From NCBI GenBank assembly GCA_037576195.1, contig CM075104.1:25808211-25872210 (forward strand): a stretch of 64,000 bases of DNA. The letters run 5' to 3'. The DNA comes from Phytoseiulus persimilis (Eukaryota > Arthropoda > Arachnida > Mesostigmata > Phytoseiidae). The notes under the pieces are model-generated. The model made no database searches. It saw nothing but the letters and a program-made list of their open reading frames with translations, and had not been told where the DNA came from. Positions 1-14,900 of this stretch are shown here, piece after piece. Within the stretch, counting starts at the first letter, position 1. Every line of letters starts with the position of its first letter. The translations under genes were made by a program, and so were the position numbers.

Positions 1-3000
1 CCTGTTGTCCGTATTAGCGCTCGGCTGTTCGGCGCTCGGCTCCCGGCTGTTGTCAGCGAAGGCGGACCCCTCAGGGCTTACCTACAAGTCAGTCGTCGAA
101 AACACTCCTCTTCACAGACGGAGAGTCCGTGAAGGCGTCTCGAAACTCTGCCCCTTCAAGACACGTGAAGATGTCTACGAAAAGTTGAAGAGCCAAGAAA
201 TCCTTTCAAAACCTTGGCCTGTTGGAATCAAGGCAGTTTCTGTGCGACCTGTCGTCTTTCATTGTTGGTGATCGGATCGAGATCCGAAAAACATGTCACT
301 TGGAAACTCGACAAAGGTGGGAAGATGCATCGAGATTCACTCTCCCTGTAGCAATGACTCCGATGAGCTGTATCATGCTTGGCGAATGAGTTCGACCCAC
401 ATCATAATAACCCTGGGTTCACGTTGAATTTTGCTCCATGAATTACATTGTATCAACCAGCGCGACTTCACACACTCGGATTCGACTCTGTAAGGACCCG
501 AGCTCAAGTCCGACGAAGAGCGTATTGCGAGTTCCCGGGTATGTTGCCCCTCCAACGGAATACCACCCCTCGGAGACTCCGAAAGGGAAACGTGACTTTA
601 TCGACATATACAAACATTCGAGTGGGTTATTTAGTCATTTCAAAACACACGATATCGTTTTCGGAGATCGCATCTTCGTTTCAAAACTTTTTTTACGACA
701 AGGTCAATGGAATTGTCGCCTTTGAAAGTGCTTCCTGACTTTCATCACAGTACCGAGTCCGTCGTTCATGCAACGATATTCGGCCCACTTCATCGATGAG
801 AAACTCTGTCTCTATTTCCCTCTACGTTGCATTCGCAGTCTCTTGTTGGGGTTGCTCCGTTAGAACCTCGGATCACGGGGATTCTACTGGATATGAGTGA
901 AGCCTCAATGTCTATTTTGGGAAGAGAGACCTGGAGCTCGAGCCCCTCTTCGGCGATTGCCTCCGAAACGAACGATGGGCGCGGGACATTCTTTAGAATC
1001 CATTTGTGTAGCCTCTCATGGATATCCTATCCTGTATGTACACGAATAACTGCTCCCTTTGGTTTCAAATCGACTCTTTGAGGTCGCGACGATCCTCGTG
1101 AGCTGGTTCTGAGACGTCAAGTTACTGTTGGCTGGATTGAGGACCTGTGGGTCATTTTTCTGATCGTGAACGAAGTTCGAGGTTGAAGGCGAAAGTTCCA
1201 GAAACGAATCGTTTCCTTCCGATTCCGCACAATGTTACTCGGTGCGGGAGGCTCTCGAAGAATGATCTTCGTTAATATTGCATCAGTGATCTTTCTCCTT
1301 TCTATCTCCGATCCGGATACCACAGCCAGAATCCAAGAGTCGCAAGCAATCTAAGTGGTGAGCCCAAGCGCCGTCGAACTCGGCGAAGGAAATCAGAAAC
1401 CCGACAGGAAGATCCGACGCGGCCCGGCGACGCTTGCGGCTTGCTCCGTCTGTAGCGGCCGTTTGCGGCTACCACTCCTGCTGAGTAAGCTGGAGCAGGC
1501 AAATCCAATTTTTCGGACAGCTTCCGCGGGCTTCCCCAGTGATGGTGCTGAATAACTTCGCACCCCTCAACAAGCGCCCCATTCAAGGGCTCGCAACACT
1601 CCAAACTCGGCGCATATTTGTGGGGACTGAGTTTGGAAATAGGTGCAATATCTGTGGTCATTCACGGTTACAGGATGATTCGAGTGCGTTCCAGTAGGAA
1701 GGTGTAGATGGCAAGAACAAATACTCTACCGCGAAGTGCGCCGTCCGAGATCAGATCTGTTGCCACGGCCTCGCAAATCGCAAACACTATCAGATGTCAA
1801 TTACGAGCGGAAGCAGGAGATTTCGGCTCAGTTTCCATCGGAGGAGTTCCTGTGATTTTCTCTATCCTCTCGTTACCTGTTTTCCACCAAGCAATGGCCG
1901 ATGATCGAAGATGAACGCAGGATCGCATCGCGAGTCTCCAAACAATTCAGCTCGCCCGTACACGCTAACCGACGGCCTGCCCTGAGTTTGAAGTTCGTAC
2001 CGTATCGAGGAGAGCACTGAGTCTTTGGCAACGAAGCTTGCACCAAACTTTGAGTCGCTTCGCGCTCGAGAACAGCAATAATGCTGAGTGTATACCTAGT
2101 GGTCGGGTATCGCCACCACTTAGTATCTTGCGCGGGGCAGTCGAATTCCGGTTTCCGCCGTCCGATTCACGTGAATGCCTACGCGGTTTCTGTGAATACT
2201 TCAATCGTTCTACGGAGTTCGAATCGAAAGCCATGCACCATGCCTCAAAACTCAAACTTGCCAACTAGATTCGAGATGAGATGCCCTCGCGCTGGGATAC
2301 CGCAGACCAGAAATTCAATTCAACCCCTTTTTCGCCAAAATATGTGTCCGTTCCCGGAATCTTCAGAGAGACAGCTCAAAGGTTTATGAACTCGGCAGAG
2401 AAGGCTCTGCCCTCTCAATCGGCGAATCAACTTCTCTCCCCTTAACTTCTCTCCGTCTGCCTGCAAGTTTGGAGATCTTGTTGGACACTCCTCAAGTTCG
2501 TTAACAAATGATTATCCACAACCGGATGAGGTTGGACATTCCGTTCTGGGCTGGTTACGTGTTCTTTAGTTGACGCCAGTCTTCTCGGGAGACGACAAGT
2601 CCCTTAAGACTGACTCCCCCATCAGCCCGCTGCCGATCGACAGGATTTCTCATCACTCGTTGGTTCTTGGATAATCGTTCCTGCTCCTCCGGGGGTTCCA
2701 GACCGTTATTTTGCGGGTTGGATATCCCACGAGTTCGCAACGTTCAGGATTTCGGCGTTCGATACCGCTCCCTTGGGAAGTTCGGAGTTTTCGAACAGTT
2801 CGATCATAACGAGCATCGGCATCGAGAACCTGCCGGCGGAGAAAGGTCGTCGAAGGAAAATGTTCATTTTTCGAATGACTGAGCAAGTCGAGGTCTGCCG
2901 GCACCCGCCTACGCAGCTGGTTTAATGGAGCATTCAAACCTCAGCGACCCCAACAAACCATGCGATCGCCAACCAGAGCCGCCAGCTTGCGCAGAAATCG

Positions 3001-5163
3001 GACGAAAAGGTTCCCTCCATTCGTCCCTCGCTTGGTTTGAAAGAAAAAATCGAATGAATGTTCCGATTCGATGGATCACTCGGTGATCGTGAAGAGCTCG
3101 GCGAGCCCAACCCTCGGTCGTCCGTTCCCGAGCCCGCCCTACAGGAGGGAATGGCGTTGACGGGGGCAGCGAGGAACACCCAATATGCTTGCTCGCGTCC
3201 TCCTTTCCTGTTTTCCGATAGATTTGATACATTGTGACTGGATTTATGTCTGGATTGAGCAGCCAGGGCGGGTACGCAGACGAAATGTAGTCGACCATGC
3301 CCGTTACGCTGCGATATCCATATCGACGTATTTGACTGTTCGCTCGCACGCACTGTCCTCTCTCCATTTCTGGAACCGTCCGTGGACCATTTCGTGTCCC
3401 GGTATGACTTCCTGTTGGTTGAATGTAATGGAACACATCTGTGCGCTCAACGATCCGTTCATACCCCCACACGGAAAGGAGAGAATCCGTGCCTTGCTAT
3501 ACTCGAGCGCTCCGATTTGACATCCGCAGCACTGTTCCCCCTACCGCGGCATATCGACAACGAGAGAAGCCGTTGACCAAACTCCTCATAGGGACTGCCG
3601 ATTTAGGATACAAAGAGGATTCTCCGGCGTCGAGGTCTGAATTCCGTGACGAGAACTGAGCAGTTCGACTTTACATAGAGGTCATTCAAATTTCGCATCG
3701 TCATCGAGTACCTCGAAGTAGTCCAATTAAACGACCGGGATAGCTGGGCGAACACAAAAGGTGTCCAAGGTAGGCGGCAAAAACGAGCAAAGGGGAACGA
3801 GGAGGGAGGTTCGACCCGGGCGGCAGTGGCAAGGCGGCGGCCTACTCATGAATCCTTTGACGGTTGTGTGCCAGGCCGCTGAATCTGATTTCCAGAAATT
3901 ATTTCGAAATCCTGACGCGGGGAAGCTCATCGAGCTGCATACGCCCGCTCGATCATGGACGCGTTTCGAATTGCGGGGTGCTCTCACAATCGTGCCGTGC
4001 ACTTCCCTCTTGCACGATAACAGTCAAATCTCGGATCAGTTCTCTTTTCCAACGGTGAGTTCCGAGGGCGGTTCTGCCCTAGATTCATCACTCCGTCGCG
4101 GGTGACGCTTCGGAAATCAACGCAGCAGTGGCTGTTCCGGAGATGAGTTCAGACGTAGTATCAGTGAAATCCGGATGAGTTTGAATTGCCAGCGTAACAA
4201 CGCTAAGAGATTAATCACGCTGTCGGAGGGCGTCCAAAGGTTCCGGGGTCAACATGCCGAGTCTGCCCGGTGTTGAATCAGCTCCTGGGGACTCGAGCTA
4301 GAGTTAATCGGCGTCTTTTCCGATTCGCCGCGACCGAAACGACATCGACAGTGAAAAATTGTCAAAAAATCCTGATCCATCACAGCTGCTGTATCATGAA
4401 TCGCATTTGAGCGATCCACGACGGACAGAATAGGAATAGTCTCCAAGCTGACAGTTAAACACCACGGGCCACAACACTCGAAGCTTTGAGAGTTTCGATG
4501 ACTTTGCACTTGAGTCAATCCATGAGTTCGGCCGTCAGAGCTGGGATTGTTCCTCACACTTGGATTCTGCCCTGATCTGATACTTATCTGGATAACAAAT
4601 CCTCCACATCCACTTCTCCGAGCTCGGACGCTTCATTTCGAGGAACCGAGGTCGTTTTTGACCATTGGGGAGTGAACAACACCGGCGCTTGATGGAGGGC
4701 ATCGTTCTGGGCTCTGCTTCTATAAAGAACTGCGTCGTACTCCCCGCGCTACCGGTGTTCTTGGGCAGAAGATATAAAATCGGTGTGATAACTCCGTTAA
4801 CTTCAGAGCCGCGATTCCAGAACAGAATATCAATCTACTCTGGTTCAGACCGTTTGGGAAGGGAATCCGATGCCAGCTAAGTCCAAGACCGGACTCGGAG
4901 TTCCGAAGAATCACTTTGTGGCACGGAGACTTCGCGTTTTACGGACCGACGAATCCTCGTTACAGAGGTGGGAATGCCTCCGTTGCGCATCGCAGTCGAG
5001 GAATGCTTTGCCGTCGGGTCTTCCGGCTGTGGAATGGAGAAGGCGGAATGAACGTATATTTCCGGGATTCACTCGCCTTCCGTCACATAGGCTTCATCGA
5101 GGCCCACTGGATCCGCATATCATAACTAGACTTTTGCCTGGAATTTGCTCCCTAGAGCGAATC

Positions 5164-5180
5164 GGGGGGGGGGGGGGGGG
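5164..5180 (+). repeat. Homopolymer run of 17 G
   Basis: An uninterrupted run of 17 guanines, read directly. Runs like this are prone to length errors in sequencing and to replication slippage, so the exact length is uncertain. No gene is affected. Confidence 0.9.
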
Positions 5181-6633
5181 ACGCGCTCCCCGTCGGGCAC
5201 GACTCTTAAAGAAAGGCTCCGGATTTACGGACAGGCTGAGTTCTTTTTCTTTGGCACGGCGGCTCTCGAGTTCAACATCCGAGACCGCGGAGGTTCGAGT
5301 TCGAAATTAGTTCGCGATGAGCACTCTTCTCGAATGATTGGACACTTTAGATCGTGACGTTGACTCCATAGAACACTGGAAGCGAGCGCTCAAGTTCGGA
5401 GCACGAAATACGACCAGATGAACGTGGGAAAGAGTCCGAAAACAGCGGGCTGCGCGAATGAGCTGCTGAGTTGCGCAGCTTTCGAGGTTCCACCCTCCCT
5501 TCGCTGGCTCACTTTCTAGGAAACGCGTTCCCTTTTGAGACGCAACTTCAACTTTTTGACAAATTTATAATAGATGACGCCATGCGCCATGAATGGGATC
5601 TGATCGATCTTTGATGGGAACGCCTGCTACGAACGGCTCTCTTGACGCCGATGTCTGTTGCCAACCAACAAAAAGCTGCGAGTACGGTCAGCAGCTTCCG
5701 CGAATTTCCTACGTTTTTTCCCCGGTCTCTTTTCAAGTTGGTGAGAATACTCTTCCCGCCGCATTGACAGTCGAACTTTTGAGAGGAGTTATTCGACGCC
5801 ACCGCTGGGGATTCGGTTCCCCAGCAGTGCGAGAGAAAAGTGAGAGTTCCCGTTCCCGCGAACGAGAAGCGCGGGCGGACTCTACAAGGTACTAAACCTT
5901 CCAGGAATCGGTGTTGTTTCTCCGTTCGTCCGTCCGACGGTCCGCTCTGCGCCTCGTTCATTTGATCGCCCAATCATCGGCTCGATCGGGAATCTGTTCG
6001 AGGTCGCAGTGGGCAGATAGAGTTACACAGCGTTAATTAATGAAAAGAAGACACAAGTGCGAAAACAAAGACTCTTACGGATACTTACGGCTAATTAACC
6101 ACTTTTTATCGCAGCTTTGCTCTGCTTGGAGAGCCTATCGAGATTGGCACGCAACCCAATTATTCAGCGAGTATCCGTGAACGGCTTGTTGTCGTACGAG
6201 CCAATATCATCAACACTTGGAAGTACCTCGCTGGTTCCGTGAGCTGCTGCGCTCCCTTCCTGATGGTCCTCGCCCCGTCAGCGAATCGTTAGCTGTACGA
6301 TCCCGAAACTCTGTCCGGAGAACTACGAATATCGATGTGACGTTGTTTCGAAGCTCTGCTCCAGAGTGAAATGAATAGGTACTCTTTCACGTACCCATTC
6401 GTCAGCTCACCTGTCCGCAGGAGTTCATTCCAATCCAGGTGATGAGCGCCAGGAGCACGTCAGTAGATTGATCAAGCAGGGTCGACGCCGCCGTCGGGAC
6501 AGAACACTCGGATCATTGCGGAACGACCCTTCCGACTCGAAGGCAAATTCGCGCAGCGAGACCTGACTCGGATCTTTGAGGGGAAGGACGCTGTTGAACC
6601 TAATTTGACCGATACTAATGTTCGTATGACATC

Positions 6634-6653
6634 GATATGAGCGCGCTCATATC
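6634..6653. repeat. Perfect 20-bp palindrome
   Basis: The 10-base half-site GATATGAGCG is followed immediately by its exact reverse complement. The symmetry ends at both flanks. It could be a binding site for a dimeric protein or chance; nothing nearby decides between them. Confidence 0.7.
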
Positions 6654-7005
6654 AAAACCAGTTCGTCGAAACGAAGCAGATCACTGGATGAGAGGTACGA
6701 TTCCTTTCACTACACGACGATTCCCACTAGGACAGCGATGAGTATATCATTGACGAGCGCACGATCGCCTGTTAAGTTCCCCAGACAAGAATTTGCATCT
6801 CAGGTCGAAATGCTTGGTTCGCTGGAGATGTCCACAAACGCCCCCAGTGACAGAACTTCGCGGTCGCGGAATCGAGAGGCTGGGCGATCTTGCCGTAGCT
6901 TCGACATTCTCAGAGAATATCTTCGATTCGGTATCTTGAAACTGATGGACAGAGGACGAGAAGGACGGTAGATCCTGATTCTGTAGCATATGAAGTCGTA
7001 CGCCG

Positions 7006-7062
7006 ACTGACGTCGGTAATTGGTCTCCGCGGAAGCGACGGAAGTTGAAAACCGACGTCAGT
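7006..7062. repeat. 12-bp perfect inverted repeat with CRE-like core
   Basis: ACTGACGTCGGT at 7006-7017 is repeated as its exact reverse complement at 7051-7062, with a 33-nt spacer. Each half contains TGACGTC, close to the bZIP/CREB core. A role is inference only; no gene start is recognised nearby. Confidence 0.55.
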
Positions 7063-8903
7063 GAGAATTATGGTTTCTCCGTATCATTAATAAGGTCTCG
7101 AACTCATGAACCGGACCATTGTGCCCATCGACAGCGTGCCTCAGATTAACGAATCATTCTGTGGAAGCAAAACTCGAAAATGGATGGAGAAGCAAGCATC
7201 AACATTCATTCTCGGGAATACCACGGACCCAATATGGACGGTAAAACCCTTCGGTTGATTCCCCGTGAAATGCCCCAATCAGCGTCTGCTCAACCCAGAA
7301 CTGAGCCTGGAGAGTGAAAAAAAAACGAAGAGAAAAAAGCTCAGAAAAAACGTGAAAACGGAGAAAACCGACATGGGTCGAACCGACGCAAGTCGAGGGA
7401 CAACTGTATTGAGCTTTTGCGGCTTGTTTCTCCAATACGATCTCGATCCAAGCCATACAGGTTGAACTATCCGAGAGGTCCAGGAATTCAACGAGGCAAT
7501 AGTATCACTGATGCTTGCTTTCATTTGGCGATGAATGACCTAAACCAATGACCGGCAGTGGCTGTCGCGTCTGCTTCTCCTTGAGGGTCGCGTTCGGCCG
7601 GCTCCAACTGGTCTGCCATTCAGCCAAATAATTCACCCGCCATAATGCACTCGGAATCGGTATTGTCGGGATACCGAAACGAACTGAACTTATAGCTCGC
7701 ATGGGGGGTCACCACGAATGATAATAGGAGCTCCACTTATTAGCGTGAATGCAAGGACCTCTCCGGTAAATCATTTGTACCCGAAGCCAAGTAAGAGAAA
7801 GCATCCCACAACCATGGTCGCGATACATGCGCTGGATCTCCATCAGTTCCGCGGCTTCGACGGGGACATTACCGAATCAGTCATGAATCTACCAACGGCG
7901 AACGAGCCCTCTCCCAACACCAGCCCCACGCAGGCCTCCCTCGGCGAACTCTTCGCCATGTAATCTAGTACACGCGGTGCCCCCCAGGTCAACTGGTGTT
8001 AGCGAAGAGGGAGGCAAAAACCTCGTTCACAAAGCAGTGCTGTCCTAATGAACTTAACCTCAAAGCAAATTGTAGCAGTCAGAAGAGCTTGGCCTGCCGG
8101 TTCGGGTGTCATCTGCACTCCCCGCTTCAGCTTGTTCCTTGCTCTTGTTTGCAACCCGAGCAGGCCCTCGGCCTGAAATCTGAAGCTCTCAACGGGGACA
8201 AAGCGTTGGGCTTAGTTGACTGACAAGCACTGCAAAAAGTCCAGTTTGGTCTTACATAACACGACTCTGATGCAGAGACTCCTTGTCCCACAGCGTGTTG
8301 TCAGCCATTCCGAGCATCGACTCAGCTAGTCCTAAACGACTCCTGTTATGGGAAGAGTAAAATCCAGAGCGTCGAATAGTGAGTGGAATCGTCCTGTTTG
8401 AGAATCGGAAGGCCAGAGCAGCCAGCCGAACGCCCGGCTCTGCCACTGCCTCGGGGCTCTCATGGCTCAACAAGCGTTCAAATGGCGAAAACTCGTTCGA
8501 CCTCGACGGACATGATTTGCGACCTTTTTCGTTCGCTCAGCAGCCAGGTCAAGGAAGAACGCAGGCGATGTCAATTTCTTTGGAAGTCCCCTTCCGTCGC
8601 CTTTCAAGTGACGTACGCAGACACAAATACAGATATGGACCCTGCCAGAACACGTCATACCCTTTCAAACACGTTGCCTAGTAGCAAAAGTTGGCAGAAT
8701 GTCGGTCCGCTGAGGTGCAAACAGCCAAGGCCGCGCCGGGAAGATCCGACCGAGAGAAGGGAGGAGCTCAAGAAGTTTGCGTGAGCTCCGGCCATACCGT
8801 TTGGTCCTTAGAACTCATTCAAGTTCCCAGTGGAAAGTGCAGCGTCACGGCTTACTTCCCAGAATTTCGTAGCTGGTACAGGGAGCATCTGTCTTCGAGT
8901 GAG

Positions 8904-8922
8904 TCTCTCTCTCTCTCTCTCT
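8904..8922 (+). repeat. (TC)n microsatellite
   Basis: An uninterrupted TC dinucleotide run of about nine and a half units. Confidence 0.85.
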
Positions 8923-11900
8923 GGCGAGGATTCCGGACATCCGAGAACTGAGGCCATTCGTCTGGCTTTCCAAGTTTCGGATCAAGACTTGATTTTTCAA
9001 CTGAATTTTCTCTCCGTTTGAGCTACCTCAGGAAACGCGTAGAATCTACGTGGTTGGGAGAAGCGTAGACGAGCCAAAAGAACAGTGACTATTCCCATGC
9101 CATATGGGGCCGCTCTTCGTGGGCTCTAGCTTTTGCAAGAATCGGATGAAATTGGGGGACAGCATCCGTTGTTTCACTTAGCGAGGAAGCCTTACGCAAG
9201 TTGTCGCTACGTTCAGATGGACCCGAGCGAAAACTCGAGGAATGGCAGATGGAATAGATCAGATCGAGAATCTGCTTAGCCAGCCCAATGTCTACGAAGA
9301 ACAAAATCTTGAAAAGTATCTCCGCTAACTACTGGCTCGCAATCAGCCCATGGAATGTAGAGGAGGAGCTTGAGCTATCGCCATCGTCCCGAACCCTCCT
9401 GAAATCGTTATATGAAGTTTTTGTGTGGGACTGGAATGATTCATGACCCCATCGATGTACTATCAACGAATCGCATTAGATTCTGGAAGAAAACATCGAA
9501 TCCCGTTCAATTCGTGATGTAGAGCCGTCGGCCTACGCTCATGGGTTCGTAAGATAAGCCAACCCAATGATGATGTGCGAACTAGAAGAACGTTAAGTGC
9601 TACACACATACCCGATTTCTTGAAATCGACACGCTACTTTTTTTCGATCGAACCCCAACAAAATATTCACAAACGCTCCCGAGTTCACTAAGTTGGGCTG
9701 CGCGGACAAGCGAGAACATTCTTAAGAACTCGGTACTTCCGAGTTTGTCTTCACGAATGAGTCAAAACCAAGCTATCGAAAGAATCATGCAGTGACGTAT
9801 CCCGGGGGGGCGAGCTCCGGACAAGAGGTGAGACCATCCCAGTGTGGTGTCGTCATCCGGGAAGGGGAAGGATGTCCTCGAGAGCACAGATTGCTGAACC
9901 AAAGCGAGAGAAGAGCAGAATGAAAGTCTAGATTAGCTCAGGACGTTGCTGTGGTGAATGCCAGCACGGGGAACAGCGATTCATTTTGCATTCTTCGAGT
10001 ATGTGCTTTCGCATGTTGCGGAGAAAATAGTGAAACGAGAGAGCTAAGTTGTTTTTCTTAGAATTACTCCGATGCGGGAATCGTGAAGCGGAGAAGTTCT
10101 GTTACTTTCGCATATCGTCCAACAGCTACAGCTATATTATTTTACATTGACCGTTGGATGAGTTCTTCAAGAGCAAGGCTCGACATGCCACACAAATCGG
10201 CTGGAGGATGATTCGATGAAGCGATGTCGTTTGATCGGTCAATCCAGCCATGCCAGCCACTCGCTAGCTTGGATCGCAAACGCACCCGTGAATATCAACT
10301 TCCGGTCGAGCCCTCTCTGAAACGCGTGCTTCACCAACCGCAACCGTACAGCGTGAGCGTACGCTACAACAAGCTCACAACGTCGAGAGCGTCATCTCTG
10401 GGCATGCCGTTTTGACGGAGAGGCCGAACCCTATCGCGAAGTTAAATCTGTTCATCTTGCTCACCGGGTATTTCTGGTGACTGCGTTTCTGAACATGATT
10501 CTGACATTCATCCACAAAGGAGTTTCGTTAAATCCATAGGAGACATCGTCTGTTTCTGAGTGTTTCCCCGATAGACTTCCACACCAATGACCGCATCGGC
10601 GCCTGAGGGGTTCGAATGCATGGATGAGTGAATACAATATAATACATATAGGCTGTGTCCGTCGATCGAAACTATGCCGAAGGATCTGTCTTCATAGTCC
10701 CTTGAGCCGGGATTGCACATGAACTTCAGCCGCTGCTTGATCTCATTCGTGCTATGGAACTACAGGTCAACCACTGATCGTTCGGCCTCTATATCGTGTT
10801 CATACAAACGGCAGAACGGCTAGACTACTCCATATGCGGAGCAATCTGCCGCTCCGTGCGTCACCTGCTCCAAGCCTCATGGCGTTTCCTTTGCAGCTAT
10901 ATCTCTCGATCATGCTCGCTAAATTTGCGGCTGACTTCAAGATAACATCCTGGCTGTACAATGCCAAATGGTCGGCCTAAGGCAGAATACGGACCTCCCC
11001 GTGCTTCGCCTCGGGTATGACTACCGATCGAAGCGTTCAAGGACGTGATCATGCTACGAATCAGGGCCTCCGGACAAGGAGAACTCATTACCCTCATCCA
11101 CATAGCGCCTTCCGGCACCAATTGACGACCCGAATCCATGCATAACTGTATAGGTAGTCCTTGGTGATAGAGCTCGCGTTCGCTACGCTTGATAAACGAG
11201 GGTAACTTTCAACCGCCCCAGATGAGCTCTTGTGAAGCTTTGGCCACTCGTTGAGCGCAGGGCATAATCTCGAGAGTGCTAAGTTGGCAGAGTTGAAGAC
11301 ACCTTCATGGATCGCTGTTGGAGCTCGAGGTACCCCGATCAGCCCCCCACCTGTGCCAGTGAAACTCGAGAGCTGCGTTCGCGAGGATAACTCGCGGCCG
11401 AGGACGTCTATCGATCCCGACCCCTGTCGTTGTCTCGTCTGGAAGATGAGGGGAAGCCTTAAGGTCTTCTGAATTGGAATCACACGTCAAGCTTGCGAGG
11501 AGATGCGCTCCAGTGAACGCTTGGCAAGTTCTCCGAGGAGGAACGCGTCTTCTCTTTCTCGCCCAAAAACTGCTGCATTGATTACCAGCCAAGCATCTGC
11601 CGTCCACGCTGTCCACGACGACGTGAATGCTTGCGGCGCGCGGTGAAGGGTTTTTGGGCCGCTCATTCAGCGGCCCTATTCGTTACAAGAATGACGCCCT
11701 CGCCGCCCCCCTGTCGACGGGCTCGTTAGCAGAAAACCCAATAAACAAGCGATTCTCGAAGGAGGCTCTCTAGAGACTCCAATCGAAAATATTGGATTCA
11801 AAACGCCGTCTGATGGGCTGGACATAGTTCGTCTGCGCCGAAACCGGTAAAGATCGCTTCTCCTGACAATGATTCATCTCGCTAAGAATAGCTCCGAGAA

Positions 11901-11951
11901 AATCCCGGGAACCTTCGAGAACAATCAAATTACTTGGATGTTTACCGAAAC

Positions 11952-11976
11952 TATTTGTGTGTGTGTTTGTGTGTGA
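11952..11976 (+). repeat. Imperfect GT-rich microsatellite
   Basis: Alternating GT units interrupted by single T and A bases. A similar GT/GGT-rich stretch lies at about 18,712-18,755. Confidence 0.6.
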
Positions 11977-14900
11977 GTGACCCACATCGAGAGCGCTCAG
12001 AGGGCTCCAGGTGATATGTGCCTCCTCCCAAAACTTCCCGGAACTCGTCGAAGCAAACTCTCGGCTTCGGAACTGGAACGCCCGCGGAGGCGGACATCTG
12101 ATATTGAGCCAGAGAAATGGGAATTCGTGAACGAATGAGACTAAGTTAACGTTGGACAGGAGACGATCCGTTCCGCCCGGTCGCCGGGAATCCGATAATC
12201 AATTGATGCTCCGAGACGGCTGTATCTACTGCGACTCGGTTCGCAAGAACAGCTCAGAAAGAGCAGATCGTCGACGAGTTCCCTGTCCGGAGAGGTACAG
12301 CCAAGCGTCCGATCTCCTGGTAGAGCTATCGTTTCTTTGGGGCCTGAACGAATCCGGGAGGAGATATGAAATCCTCCGAACTCAGAGGAAAATTGGAGGA
12401 TACTCCCTTCTGCGGTCCACGTGAGCTCCTCTAACAATATACGTTGAGAATGTCGGCGACGGACTCGTGGTGGAACAACGGGTCGGAGAAGATCTGCTCT
12501 CGAATGCTTGGCACTGAAAAGTTCTGTGCCGCGAAAACAGGTCGGGCGACAGACCTATAGATGCAGGTCGATCCAGAACAATTCTGAATTTCTATGAATC
12601 ATCAACTCTCCACCAATATGCTTTGGCCTGAAGACCAGAATGGATGCTCCAACGCGTTCCCGGGTCGGGATTCGAGATTGAGCCATCGAAGGAGGAAAAG
12701 AATCACTGAGCAGGCAGCTATCCGGGAATAAGTGTCATTCGCAGAGAAAAAAACGTGCAAGTCAGCAAAGCAAACGCTTAAAAACGCTGCGACTTCGAGC
12801 GCTCGACGGATGACGACGACAGCGAACGGCTAGTTCGTTGCGTTCCTGCCGCTGCTGCCGGAAAGCCAGGCCTCCGCTGTCGCCAGCGTAGTCAGTGCCA
12901 TTGTTCGCCACTGACAGCTGCAAGGATTTATGATGGTCGTCCTAACTTTGAGCAGAACGATAGCAGATTGATTAAACTGCTGGTTGTCTCTGCAGCTGGC
13001 TGGATTCGCCTGTCCTTTTTTCATCTTCCTCCTTGCCGCTGTCTTACCCGGCCCGTACCGTTCTCCTTGATGGGACCTTGGACACGTGTGCTCCGAAGTT
13101 TCGAAATTCATATCCCTGCGTCTGTTTTCACCGTACAAATGAGCTCTTCTTCCACTTCGATTTCAGAAGACAAGCTTCGGGAGGGAAGCCGGTGTTGGCG
13201 GTTTCATGAAGCTTCTCGCGGGCGAACCAAGCACTGCCTGCGGAACTACAAGATGCTTCCTTCGATGGCCAACTATCCCTAATGACCGCCGTGCGGCGCC
13301 GGAGCTTAAGAGCTGTTCTGTTCTCCCTCAAGGGAGCGCGAACATGCGTGCTTTTCTGAATACAAACTGCTTGCGCTCAAGCGGAAGGAATCGGGGTGGG
13401 CGTCTACGTTCAAAGGAGTACGATAGCGAGAGAAGCAGCGCAGCACTCGTTGGCGAGCCCGAAGCTCGAATACCCCTCGCTGCTTGTCGATGCTAGTTTG
13501 AGTTTTTCCGGGATCACCGAAAGGAAAGGCATGCGTGATGATTAGAGGACTCATTAGCACGCGAGAGGGATGAACAAGATCTTTTGTTTCTCTCAAGGTC
13601 CGCGAACAGATTGTGGGCTCCGCTGCGATCAATATTCATACTGGAGATTATCTTATCACGAGAATCATTTTGCCGACACATAGCACTTAAGCTAACGAGA
13701 TTGCTACAGCAACATAGGGCAATTCAAAATGAATCATTGACGAACACATTCAGCCCCTTAATGGCACTATTAAAACTAATAAGCAAAGTGGTTTTGCCTT
13801 TCGCCGACTGCTTGCGCAACGAGCGCATATAAGCAGCAGGAGTAGAGGCACTCCTTCTCAACCCCTGATCACTGAATTCGATTGATTCCCGAGCTTCCAT
13901 GAACCTCGCGTTGCAGAGGAACTGAACATGGAACTACTGATTATCGAGTTTGAGCTCGAGAACGGGCTGTTCCAAGTGATGAAAGTCTCACAGTTGTCGT
14001 AGCGACTCCTGGTGCAGCTTATTTGTATCGAGTGGGATACATCTGTGGAGGGGAATCATTCGCCAGTTGAAGAAACAAGACTTTCTGGAAACGGTGATAG
14101 CTGCCAACACCTATGTAGATTGAGCCTGAGACCCTTCCAGTACAGACGCTTCCGATGAATCGATGTCCACAAACTAGAGAGCCTGATTGAACTTCCGGAC
14201 ACCCCTCTAGTTGGTGACCTCTAGGAATATGTGCATTTCTCAAGATATCATTCAGATTTTTCCAATCCACTGCTGAGCGTCAAATCTCACTGAACCCTGA
14301 TCCTATTCGCAGGATGGCATGCATGCGATGTCAACTTCATGGCAATAGCTGAGATCAAGAGTCAATATTGCGCAAATGTCGGATCGTAGGATGAGATGAG
14401 AATAATCGTGATTATCGTCAAAAAGGAGAAAATCGTTCGGCGAAAAATTAATCCATCCGTCTCACCGGAAGAACTTCATCCATCGAATACGAACGAGTGG
14501 TTTCCGCTCGAATCCCCTGACACCTGGACTCCACCAAGCCGCAATGAGCGCATATCAGATCTCTCGGCTCAATCATGCTCACGTAGCTCACGGTTCTCCC
14601 ACAGAAAAATCAAGCTCAGAACATAGAGTTCTTCCACACCTTGTGACGAGTCATTGCCTGAATATCAATCGTCTCGGGATGGCTCGTCGAACTGTGTCCT
14701 CTGTATCCTGATGAAACGCGCTGTTCAGGTCATTCCTGAGTCTGTGTTCAGCCGTCAATTTCTTGGGGATGAGTCGAGTGATTCTTTCGGAACTCGCTCG
14801 AAGAAAGAAGAGCACATGCTAGCAGGTGCCTAGATCGGATCTGGATCTGACCTGGAACGGTGTATTCCAGCGTTCCCTGCATCCAAACCACGAAGAATAG

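Noticed and set aside
10600..10640. tRNA B-box-like GGTTCGAATGC
   Set aside because: No matching A box, acceptor stem or anticodon arm can be folded around it.
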